Shown here piece by piece: positions 24,639 through 32,931 of a stretch of DNA of 64,000 nucleotides. Each line of letters starts with the position of its first letter. Within the stretch, counting starts at the first letter, position 1. The position numbers and the translations under genes were made by a program. The stretch is from Anaerostipes sp. (GTDB taxonomy: Bacteria > Bacillota > Clostridia > Lachnospirales > Lachnospiraceae), in assembly GCF_018381315.1 (NCBI RefSeq), contig NZ_JAGZSD010000008.1, forward strand, positions 1 to 64,000, in the 5' to 3' direction. Under the pieces are notes generated by a model that was not told where the DNA came from, did no database searches, and saw nothing but the letters and a program-made list of their open reading frames with translations.

Positions 24639-25502
24639 ATGAAAAAAACATATCTTAAATATTTCTCAGCCTTGCTGCTGTTTGGCTCAAACGGAATCGC
24701 TGCAAGTTATATTTTGCTAAACAGCTATGAAATTGTATTTTTAAGGACTCTGACCGGCAGTATATTTCTTTTGGGAATCCTGCTTCTGTCCCGCAGGAAA
24801 CCCCAGTATTTCCTAAACAAACGTCACGTCTTTTATATAGTGATTTCAGGCATTGCCATGGGAGTCAGCTGGATGTTTCTCTATGAGGCGTATAAAACCG
24901 TTGGTGTCAGTATTGCCACACTGGCTTACTACTGCGGTCCGGTCATTGTAATAGCTGTTTCTCCCCTGCTTTTCCACGAGCGGATGACCCTGCGAAAACT
25001 CTCAGGATTTACCGCTGTACTGGCCGGCATGTATCTGGTCAACAAAAGCAGCCTGCACGGGGCCTGTATTTCTTCCGGTCTGGTTTTTGGCCTTCTGTCC
25101 GCTGTTATGTATGCCTTTATGGTGATATTTAATAAAAAGGCAAAAAGCATCACAGGTTTGGAAAACTCTGCCCTCCAGCTGATTATAAGTTTTTTTACCT
25201 CTGCTGTCTTCATGATGACAAGAAAACCTCCTGCCATACCCTCTGTTGTTCCTTTCCTTTTCCCTGTACTATTTTTAGGCATTGTCAATACAGGAATAGG
25301 CTGTTACTTTTATTTTTCTTCCATCGACCGGCTGCCCGCAGGCTCTGTCGCCGTCTGCGGTTACATAGAACCCATGTCTGCCCTATTATTCTCCTCATTG
25401 TTTCTTAAAGAGCGTTTATCCGCCGTACAGCTTTTGGGAGCTTTCCTGATTTTAGGCGGTGCTATTTTAAGTGAATTCTCAAGAAAGCAAAAAAATCCCT
25501 GA
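24639..25502 (+). CDS. EamA/DMT-family transporter
   Basis: A 287-residue membrane protein with two EamA halves and ten predicted helices. The first half contains SYEIVFLRTLTGSIFL and AYKTVGVSIATLAYYCGPVIV. The second has AVMYAFMVIFNKK and SVAVCGYIEPMSALLFSSLFLKERL, the standard EamA end. Members export metabolites such as amino acids. An in-frame GTG at 24624 is an alternative start; the AAGGGG ribosome site is slightly far from the ATG. Divergent from a LysR gene that probably regulates it. Confidence 0.88.
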   Translation: MKKTYLKYFSALLLFGSNGIAASYILLNSYEIVFLRTLTGSIFLLGILLLSRRKPQYFLNKRHVFYIVISGIAMGVSWMFLYEAYKTVGVSIATLAYYCGPVIVIAVSPLLFHERMTLRKLSGFTAVLAGMYLVNKSSLHGACISSGLVFGLLSAVMYAFMVIFNKKAKSITGLENSALQLIISFFTSAVFMMTRKPPAIPSVVPFLFPVLFLGIVNTGIGCYFYFSSIDRLPAGSVAVCGYIEPMSALLFSSLFLKERLSAVQLLGAFLILGGAILSEFSRKQKNP

Positions 25503-25523
25503 GTATATACTCAGAGATTTTTT
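25490..25523 (+). terminator. Terminator of EamA gene
   Basis: The perfect palindrome CTGAGTATATACTCAG, flanked by A- and T-runs, overlaps the stop codon. It works in both directions. Confidence 0.75.
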
Positions 25524-25589
25524 CATATCGTTTCTATCTTGCCCGCTTTCAATAAACCGATACAAGCGTCATAAGCAAAACCAGGGCTC

Positions 25590-26363
25590 TTAATTTCCTG
25601 TTTCTATACTGATCTCATTAAACTGATCCAACAGATCTTCTATAGCAAGCGCTTCTTTTTCTTCTCTGCCCTTGTCTAAAATCGCCTGGCCCTGATGCAT
25701 CATAATCAGACGGTTTCCATATTCCACAGCAAACCTTAAATTATGTGTGACCATAACCGTTGTAAGATTTTTTTCTCTTACAATCTTATCTGTCAGCTCC
25801 ATAATCAGTTCTGCAGTCTTAGGGTCCAATGCAGCCGTATGCTCATCCAAAATCAAAAATTCAATAGGAGTCATTGTGGTCATCAGAAGAGCCATGGCCT
25901 GCCGTTGACCGCCGGACAAAGCTCCCACTTTTGTTCCCATCATATCCTCAAGTCCCAGCCCCAGCTGTGAAAGCATTTCCCGGTAATGGCCGATTCTCTT
26001 TTTGTTTGTACCCAGCCTCAATCCATATGCTCTGCCCTTATTATCTGCCAGGGACATATTTTCAAGAATGGTCATGGAAGGACAGGTTCCCATAGCCGGG
26101 TCCTGATACACCCTCCCGATCTTCCTCTGGCGGACATATTCCTTTTGCTTTGTAATATCCTCATTGCTCAGGAATATAGAGCCATTTTCCGGCTGCAGAC
26201 TTCCGCAGATTAAGTTCAGCATAGAGGTCTTGCCTGAACCGTTGCTTCCGATCACAGATACAAAATCTCCGTTCTGAATTTTTAAATTGAAGTCTTTAAA
26301 CAGACAGATCTCATTTACCGTTCCGATATTATAATATTTGTCAATGCTTTTAAGTTCAATCAT
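25590..26363 (-). CDS. trpZ: ABC transporter ATP-binding protein (TrpZ-like)
   Basis: A 257-residue ATPase. Walker A is GSNGSGKTS, the signature is LSGGQRQA and Walker B is FLILDEHTA. It belongs to the COG1101-type ATPases that pair with the permease and lipoprotein encoded just upstream. Its ATG overlaps the permease stop by four bases. The Trp-type T-box leader of the operon supports an aromatic amino-acid, probably tryptophan, import role. Confidence 0.85.
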   Translation of the reverse strand: MIELKSIDKYYNIGTVNEICLFKDFNLKIQNGDFVSVIGSNGSGKTSMLNLICGSLQPENGSIFLSNEDITKQKEYVRQRKIGRVYQDPAMGTCPSMTILENMSLADNKGRAYGLRLGTNKKRIGHYREMLSQLGLGLEDMMGTKVGALSGGQRQAMALLMTTMTPIEFLILDEHTAALDPKTAELIMELTDKIVREKNLTTVMVTHNLRFAVEYGNRLIMMHQGQAILDKGREEKEALAIEDLLDQFNEISIETGN

Positions 26364-27241
26364 GCTTTCACCTTCTTCTTGCGGTCCATGCTGACGATCA
26401 GAATGACTAGGAACAGGATGGCAGTAATCAGCTTAAGATCCTGAGAATCCAGCCCAATCTCAATCGCTGCCGCCACACAGGCTTTATATATGACAGAGCC
26501 GACAATAACTGCCGTTGTCGCTTTTAAAAAATTCCCTTTGAATATGTTGGTTCCGATAATCACACTGGCCAGGCCGATGACAATCGTTCCTGTTCCCATG
26601 GAAATCTCAAAAAATCTCTGCTGCTGACACATTACACTTCCTGCTAAGGCCACCAGTCCATTGGCAATGGATAATCCGACAATTTTTACAAATCCACTGT
26701 CCTTTGCCAGTGATGTGACAATCTTTTCATTGTCCCCAACAGCCCTCAGCAGATATCCGGACTTGGTCTTTAAGTAGAGATCCAGCAGAAGCTTTGCGAT
26801 GAGCATGATCACCGTAATGATGATCAGTGTTTTATATGGCTGCAAAGCTTCCGGAAACAGTCCGTCGACAAAATTATTATTGAATATAGTATTGTAATTA
26901 AACAGAGGAACATTGGCGCTTCCCCCGGTAATCCGCAGGTTGATTGTATAAAGCCCTGTCATCATGATAATACCTGACAGCAGGTCCCTGACTTTAAACT
27001 TCACATGAATGATTCCAGTCAAAGCCCCTGCCGCTGCTCCTGCCGCTGTTGAAAGTATCAGCGACAGAATCGGATTGAATCCATTCATCAGCAGCACCGT
27101 GGTTATGGCAGCACCTAACGGAAAGGTACTGTCCACAGACAAATCCGGAAAGTCCAGTATTTTATAAGTAATGTATACGCCCAGAGCCATTACAGCATAG
27201 ATAAATCCCTGCTCGAAGACGCCAATGATCAATTGTTCCAT
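26360..27241 (-). CDS. trpY: ABC transporter permease (TrpY-like)
   Basis: A 293-residue integral membrane protein of the COG4120 family, related to branched-chain amino-acid permeases, with eight to nine hydrophobic segments. Seen: FPDLSVDSTFPLGAAITTVLL near the N-terminus, GALTGIIHVKFKVRDLLSGIIMMTGLYTINLRI and ANGLVALAGSVMCQQQ. It follows the substrate-binding lipoprotein after 12 bases with GGAG before the ATG. Confidence 0.87.
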   Translation of the reverse strand: MEQLIIGVFEQGFIYAVMALGVYITYKILDFPDLSVDSTFPLGAAITTVLLMNGFNPILSLILSTAAGAAAGALTGIIHVKFKVRDLLSGIIMMTGLYTINLRITGGSANVPLFNYNTIFNNNFVDGLFPEALQPYKTLIIITVIMLIAKLLLDLYLKTKSGYLLRAVGDNEKIVTSLAKDSGFVKIVGLSIANGLVALAGSVMCQQQRFFEISMGTGTIVIGLASVIIGTNIFKGNFLKATTAVIVGSVIYKACVAAAIEIGLDSQDLKLITAILFLVILIVSMDRKKKVKA

Positions 27242-27253
27242 TTTTTGCTCCTA

Positions 27254-28261
27254 TTATTTGCTTGCTTTAATTTCTGTAAATGTCTCGACTGCTTTTTTCT
27301 GCACATCAGACGGAAGTTTGATTCCCAGATCCTTTGCAGCTTTTTCATTCAGGTAAACATCTCCCTGATTGAATGTTTCAAACGGGATTTCAGATGCTTT
27401 CTTTTCCCCTTTTAATACTTTTGCAGCCATTTTTCCTGTCTGCTCTCCAAGTTTCACAAAATCAATTCCAACACATCCGATACATCCAAGCTTCACCTGC
27501 TCAATCTCAGATCCAAATACCGGAATTTTTGCCTTGTTGGCTTTTTCCAGATAGGTCGGCATACAGCTGACTACGAGATTATCCGTCAGATTTGTAATAC
27601 AGTCTACTTTTTTGATCAGACTGTCTGCTGCCATCGGCATATCTGCAGCTGCACTGATTCCCTGTGTAACAATTTTAAATCCGTTTTTCCTGGCTACTTT
27701 TTCATATGCCTCGATTCCGGCTTTCGAGTTGACCTCATTGGTACTGTACAAGATCCCCACATTCTTTGCTTTCGGCAGTACTTTACGGATCAGTTTCAGC
27801 TGTTTATCTGCAAGAATTAAATCAGAGGTTCCGGTAACCTCTCCAACGTTCTTCCCGTTCTGGTCTACAAATCCAGCCAGTTTTGGTGAAGTAACTGCAG
27901 TGTAAATAACCGGTGTTTTTGATTCAGAAGCCGCATTGTATGCACTCTGTGCACTTGGAGTAGCAATGGCGCAGATCAGATCCAGTTTCTTGGATGCAAA
28001 ATTGGAAGCGATCTGGTTATCTGCTGCAGTATCCGCCTGTGCATTTTTATAAGTGATTTTTAAATTCTCGCCTTCCTTGATTCCTTCTTTTTCTAATCCC
28101 TGAATAAATCCTTTCCGGCAGTTATTTAATGATTCATGCTCTGCGAACTGCTGAATCCCTATCTCATAAGTTTGATCCTCACTTTTCTTTGAACACCCTG
28201 CGAATAATAAAGAAGCTGCCAGTACCATACTGCATCCTGCTGCTAATAATTTTTTTCTCAT
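27254..28261 (-). CDS. trpX: ABC transporter substrate-binding lipoprotein (TrpX-like)
   Basis: A 335-residue secreted lipoprotein with lipobox LFAGC (Cys22). The domain is COG2984-type (IGIQQFAEHESLNNCRKGFIQGLEKEGI, then LDLICAIATPSAQSAYNAA, and VGILYSTNEVNSKAGIEAYEKVAR). Members of this family downstream of Trp T-boxes are named TrpX; others bind different ligands. It is the first gene of the trpXYZ-like operon, controlled by the T-box leader upstream. Confidence 0.85.
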   Translation of the reverse strand: MRKKLLAAGCSMVLAASLLFAGCSKKSEDQTYEIGIQQFAEHESLNNCRKGFIQGLEKEGIKEGENLKITYKNAQADTAADNQIASNFASKKLDLICAIATPSAQSAYNAASESKTPVIYTAVTSPKLAGFVDQNGKNVGEVTGTSDLILADKQLKLIRKVLPKAKNVGILYSTNEVNSKAGIEAYEKVARKNGFKIVTQGISAAADMPMAADSLIKKVDCITNLTDNLVVSCMPTYLEKANKAKIPVFGSEIEQVKLGCIGCVGIDFVKLGEQTGKMAAKVLKGEKKASEIPFETFNQGDVYLNEKAAKDLGIKLPSDVQKKAVETFTEIKASK

Positions 28262-28344
28262 AACTTTCTCTCCTTTTCTCTACAACTGATTTTCTGCACG
28301 ATAGAGATAAACAATCTTTTTTGGGCGGCAGCTGCATAATAGAA

Positions 28345-28375
28345 TAAAAAACGCCCCAAGCTTACGCTTGAGGCG
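28345..28375 (-). terminator. T-box leader terminator
   Basis: Minus-strand CGCCTCAAGCGTAAGCTTGGGGCG hairpin followed by six Ts, starting 5 bases after the T-box sequence. It is the alternative to the antiterminator. Confidence 0.85.
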
Positions 28376-28616
28376 GATATCCGCGGTACCACTCAAATTG
28401 ACATCATAAATAATGCCCACTTTTTTTCATATACTATCATATATGCCCTGTCAGGTAACGGGTCGGGTGCCCGGCAACTCCTACTTAAAACATGTTCAGA
28501 ACTGCCCTCGAAAGTCCATTCATCAGGGAATTCATACTGCAATCCCACCGCCTGCAGTTCTCTTTAAATCCTTCTGCTCCTGACTACTACTCTTTCTCAT
28601 CGGTTTATCACTATAT
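28376..28616 (-). promoter_or_regulatory. T-box leader, apparent tryptophan (UGG) specifier
   Basis: The conserved T-box sequence GAGTGGTACCGCGG is at 28381-28394. Stem I is closed by AGAACTGC and GCAGTTCT, with an AGNGA-type motif (AGAGAA) at its base. The 3' strand of the specifier region reads GAA-UGG-ACUUUCGAG, so UGG (28516-28518) is the probable specifier codon. The linker AAGTAGGAGTTGCCGGGC is typical. Uncharged tRNA-Trp would stabilise the antiterminator and switch on trpXYZ. The codon call is by position only. Confidence 0.8.
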
Positions 28617-28622
28617 GATGAA

Positions 28623-28651
28623 ATGATAATACTTTTTCCGATTTGTGTCAA
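28623..28651 (-). promoter_or_regulatory. Promoter of the T-box/trpXYZ operon
   Basis: Minus-strand consensus TTGACA (28646-28651), 17 bases, TATCAT (28623-28628); predicted start near 28616. Confidence 0.7.
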
Positions 28652-28666
28652 CCCTGAATTTATCCC

Positions 28667-29299
28667 TTATTTATAAAATGAATGTCCCTGATAAGTAAAC
28701 AGTTTTGTCAATGCTCTGTCAAACCAGGATACATTTCTCGGATTTGCCATTGTCTTTTCTACAAAATACAAAGCGCCCTCTGAATAGTCTTCCCCCTCCA
28801 GTGCCCGTTCCACACTTTCCCTTGTAGATGCTTTTATAGTGACAGAATTATACCGTCCATCGGCTGTAGGAGAAAACTGGACACTGCCGTTTGTTCTCTG
28901 GAATACAACCTTTTCAACGCTGTTTGGAAATTCTTTGGAACGCACTCTGTTTAATATCACATTTGCGACTAAGATCTTACTCTTAATGTCTTTGTCCGTA
29001 GCTTCTGCTTCCACAATCCTTGTCAGGATCGCTTTGTCTCTTGTAGATATGCTTTTCAGTCCTTTGACTTTCTGCACTTTTTCTATCTGACGTTCAATAT
29101 TTAACTTTTTAACCAGTGCCTTGCGCTCTTTAAACTGCTCTTGTTCCTCCAACAGTTTTCTCTGGATAAGCTGATCTACGCCATTGTCGCCTTTCGGCGG
29201 CTGAAATAATGTGTCACTTGCAAAGACCTGCTGCCCTACGCTGCATAAGCCAATCGCGCAAGATATGGCTGCTACTTTCCATTTTTTCTTCAATGTCAT
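28667..29299 (-). CDS. Secreted cell-wall hydrolase (SleB/Hydrolase_2 family)
   Basis: A 210-residue protein. Residues 1-28 are a signal peptide (CAIGLCSVGQQVFA). A Lys/Glu-rich, probably coiled-coil stretch (LLEEQEQFKERKALVKKL) spans about 45-80. The C-terminal 120 residues are the SleB-type peptidoglycan hydrolase domain: ILTRIVEAEATDKDIKSKILVANVILNRV, then VVFQRTNGSVQFSP and SEGALYF. The catalytic Glu is probably in VEAEA. The family includes spore-cortex lytic enzymes and vegetative hydrolases. GGAG precedes ATG 29299. It sits between the trp operon and a surface protein gene. Confidence 0.85.
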   Translation of the reverse strand: MTLKKKWKVAAISCAIGLCSVGQQVFASDTLFQPPKGDNGVDQLIQRKLLEEQEQFKERKALVKKLNIERQIEKVQKVKGLKSISTRDKAILTRIVEAEATDKDIKSKILVANVILNRVRSKEFPNSVEKVVFQRTNGSVQFSPTADGRYNSVTIKASTRESVERALEGEDYSEGALYFVEKTMANPRNVSWFDRALTKLFTYQGHSFYK

Positions 29300-29431
29300 A
29301 TACACTCCTTTAATATAGTGTATGACATTTTTGAAACATTATTCACACTTTTGTAAAATTTATGTCCTCATCAAAAAGATAATTGCAGGCCAGAAGCAAT
29401 ACCGCGGAATCTTATTTTTATGTCATCTGCT

Positions 29432-32390
29432 TTATGATTTCTTTTTTCTAAGAGCGTACAAAATGCCACTGCCCCCTAAAATACTCAAAATGATCCATAG
29501 GGCTTTAGTTTCTTCTCCTGTTTTTGCTATCTGTCCATTTTTTTGGATCTCTTTATATTTCCAATGATCACTTTTTCCCGGAGTATTATTCTTTTTCTCT
29601 GCTTTTTCAGACCTTCCGCCGCCTGTCACCTCTGTTTCCGTCTTCTTCCATTTTGCTTTTAGTATCATATCCTGATGCACTGGTTCTGTAAAGTCCCACT
29701 TAACTTCTTTTCCGTTTTCATCCGTATAATACCAGCCCTCAAATTCATACCCGTCCCTCTTTGGATCTTTTGGCTCTATGGCCTGAGTTCCGCCTCTGAC
29801 TGTCTGGACCGCCGGTGTGCTGTAGCCTCCGTTGGAATCAAACTTTACTTTGTGATCGCCGGTTAGTGTCACTTTGACTTCGGCTTTTATACCATTTTCT
29901 ATGAGAAAGGTCAAAGAAAATTCTCCGGTTCTGCCGGCTTTCTTTGCCTCATTCAGGACTTTCCACTGCTTCTCATCAATCGAAGGCTCTATCGTATTTC
30001 TGCTCTGATCCTTCGCTTTTACCCTGCAGAGTTCAAGCAGATCTTTTTTTGAAAACTCTGCTCCTCCTGTGGGATGGGTTCCGTTGTTCGCCGCCAGAAA
30101 TGGTTCCTCATGGCCTGGATCAAATTTGGCACTGTCGGTCCCCTTATCCCTTAAGTATACTTGAATTGTCACCTCTGTTCCGCCAGGTGCCTTCATTGTC
30201 AGCTGAAAATTCCCGGTTTCTCCAGCCGTTTTTGCCTCATTGATCCTCCTGATCTGATCTGGTTCAGAAAATGTGATGCAGTCCCTTTCCACTAATTTTC
30301 CATCTTTATCAAAAGCCTTGACAATAGACAGCTCCTTCAGCTGTTCTTCGGTAAAGCCTTCTCCTCCGGTTCTGCTGATAATATCCATTCCTTTAATCGT
30401 CTCCCCGCTGTCCGGATCTGTACTTGTGCCTGTCTCATCATATTTCATTAAAGAAACAGTTACCGTAACCTTGGCTCCGGCCTTTGATGTATAGGTCAGT
30501 TCAAATACACCGGATGCACCGGATGTCTTTGCCTTATTTATTCTGTCAAATTGTTCTTTGTCCACAGAAAAACCATCTAACGAAATGGTCGTTCCTTCTT
30601 TATCCTTTCCCTTCAGTTCTCCATAGATCTTAAGTTCATCTTCCGTAAAAGCATCTCCGCCCGTATCCTTCTCAAAATCATTGGCTCCGATCGTCGGATC
30701 CGGATCCTTGGGATTCATCCCTGCGGCATCTGTACCGTCATCCCGCAGACAGACACTGACTGTCACTTTAGTGCCGTCAGCAGTCTTAAATGTCAGAGGG
30801 TAATCTCCGATCTTTCCTGCCTTTTTTGCCTCGTTTAAATCTTGTATCTGCTTTTCATCATAAAAGCTGATCTGGTCAACCGATAAATCATTTCCTGTTT
30901 TATCTTTTGCTGTAACTTTTGTAAGCTGTTTTAACTGTTCTTTTGTAAATCCGTTTCCTCCCGTTTTACTGATAATATGATTGGCTCCGATCTGTTCATT
31001 CGTAGTTGGCTCCACTGTGTTTTCATCTCTGAACGGTCCAAAATAAGCTACTGTATAAAATTTTCCAACGTGGATCTGTGTTTCAGATTTAAACGGCGTT
31101 CCTTCCATAAATGTATAATGATCCATGGAATCTCCGTCCTGGACATACCCCTGATAGCCTTCCTGCGGAGAAGAAACAAATCGTCCGAACTCTGTAGGTA
31201 TTGTAAATCCCGGATAATCGGTCGCCCCAATCCCCGGGGCATTGCTGGCTTCATCACCTTTTGCAATGACTAAAGTATCACCTCCGCTGATTACAATATT
31301 GTTAAGCGACGATGTACAGACTGCCCCGATACCGGGACCACAGCTTCCGCCGACCGCCTCGACTCTGCCCCCGGTAATAAAAAGCCCGTCTATATTAACC
31401 CAGACACCTCCTCCAAGTCCTGCACAGCCATAATTTCCCTCAGCCTTAATGTTTCCTCCGGATATAGAAAGATTGCTTACTTTTTGGTTGCAGGCCGGGA
31501 AAACACCGCTGCCAAATGTATATTCATAACTTGTCAGACAGGCACCTCCGATGCCCGGACTGTGATATCCGCCTTTTGCCTCAATGTTTCCACCCTTGAT
31601 GATGAGATTCGCCAGTCCACACTCGCCGTCTATTTTAGTTCCCCGAAAACTGTTTCCAATAGCGCCTGCATGATACTGGTCATCTTGTCCTGCTGCTGTG
31701 AGGCTTCCGCAGCTGCTGTCACAGCGGTGTCCTTTTTCATCTGCCTTCTCACATCGAAGAATGAGCTCTCCGTCCATTCCGTCTTTTGTAATGGCATTTC
31801 CTTCATCTCCTTTGTATCCATCCTTTGGATTTCCAGACTTAGAGAGTAAAATATTATTTCCTATGAGTGTCATCGTTACCTTCGCATGGGACACATTAAT
31901 ACAGTCCATTTTTGTTTTATCACATGTGATATTGACATTATTAAGAGTCATCTCTGTCCTGACTCCTTTTTCTACAATCACATTATATTTTGTTGTAGTC
32001 CCTGTAACCCAATATCCCTTTGGATTCAGGCTTCCATCGTCCTTGGATACCCCTCCCACTGTAGCGCCTGTTTTTGTGATTACTATATCTCCTTCGCTGA
32101 CATCAAGAATTGTCTGACCGTTCTCCGCAATGCCTCCGGATCTGCTCACTGCCTTTCTAGAATTTGTTTTTCCCTCTCCATTCTTTGTTTCTTTCTTTTC
32201 TTCAGGGGCGGCTTCAGTCTTTGCCTGACCTTCCGGTTCTTCTTCAGTTAATCTGGAAATACCCCCCCCCGGATTTTCCAGACATTTCCTGCTCTGTATC
32301 CACCGCTCTCAGCATCTCTGTCCCTGAATCAATCCCCAGCGCCAGTGTAAGCACGGCAGCAGCCATACACCTCTTCCATTGTTTCTTCAT
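29432..32390 (-). CDS. Wall-anchored beta-helix surface protein, phase-variable, out of frame as sequenced
   Basis: A paralogue of the 1001-residue protein at 5800-8805 with the same domain order: signal peptide, beta-helix-like domain, four TGG..FT repeats, InlB-B repeat (DGYEFEGWYY), IAKTGE sorting-type motif, hydrophobic helix and RKKKS. The start MKKQWKRCMAA at 32390 and signal peptide are separated from the 905-residue body by a tract of nine C (nine G in the gene) at 32262-32270. As sequenced, translation stops after 48 residues (TGA at 32244-32246). With eight or eleven G the frame joins the body (GISRLTEEE..), giving about 985 residues. Slipped-strand switching is the likely explanation; sequencing error or a true pseudogene are alternatives. 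Confidence 0.8.
32262..32270. repeat. Homopolymer C9/G9 tract, probable phase-variation switch
   Basis: Nine consecutive C on the plus strand lie just after the signal-peptide coding region of the surface protein. The start codon and the main frame differ by one base, so the tract length decides whether the protein is made. No comparable tract is seen in the paralogue at 5.8-8.8 kb. Confidence 0.75.
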
Positions 32391-32484
32391 TCTTTTCCCT
32401 TCCTTTCCTGCCTGACAAGTGCACTTTTTGCAGACAAATGATTTTTGACTTTATAAGATCTTTCTGCTGCTTGATTAGTTAGAC

Positions 32485-32518
32485 AAAAAAGACACCAGAT
32501 TTTAGATTCTGATGTCTT
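32485..32518 (-). terminator. Terminator of RNase P RNA
   Basis: Minus-strand AAGACATCAGA pairs with TCTGGTGTCTT around eight bases, followed by Ts. Confidence 0.8.
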
Positions 32519-32544
32519 ATCAAATATTTCTTTTTTATTAAAAA

Positions 32545-32889
32545 TGGAATTTAGTTAATCTGTAAGCCGGGTTCTGTCTTAAATGATCATCTATCTCGAC
32601 TTGCTGTTGCCAGCAAGCTCCAGCGGCACACCGAAAAGCGGGCCGGGCAAGCCCATAGCTCTTCTCCTGCCTTGCTTCGGATGGGGTTTACATGTGCCCT
32701 GTCTGTTACCAGACAGGCGGTGGGCTCTTACCCCGCCTTTCCACCCTTACCGGCAATAACCGGCGGTTTATTTCTGTTGCACTGGCCTGAGGGTCACCCC
32801 TACCGGACGTTATCCGGCATCCTGCCCTGCGAAGCCCGGACTTTCCTCACCAAACTGCTTTGGCGCGATCATTCGGTTAACTAAATTCC
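32545..32889 (-). ncRNA. rnpB: RNase P RNA component
   Basis: A 345-nt ribozyme that matures tRNA 5' ends. The two ends pair (GGAATTTAGTTAA with TTAACTAAATTCC). Universally conserved pieces are present: GAGGAAAGTCCGGGC near the 5' end and AGAACCCGGCTTACAG near the 3' end, with GGGTAAGAGCCCACC and GGCAAACCCC-like GTAAACCCCATCCG in between. A promoter and terminator flank it. Confidence 0.95.
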
Positions 32890-32896
32890 GAGTGGA

Positions 32897-32926
32897 ATTA
32901 TACCATGTTCTTATGAGTTCCGTCAA
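32897..32926 (-). promoter_or_regulatory. rnpB promoter
   Basis: Minus-strand TTGACG (32921-32926), 18 bases, TATAAT (32897-32902), with the mature 5' end 8 bases downstream. Confidence 0.75.
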
Positions 32927-32931
32927 ACAAT

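Noticed and set aside
32150..32250. Taking the GTG at 32149 as the true start of the second surface protein
   Set aside because: It would leave the protein without the signal peptide, which is encoded just upstream in another frame and joined by the homopolymer; the paralogue has a signal peptide.
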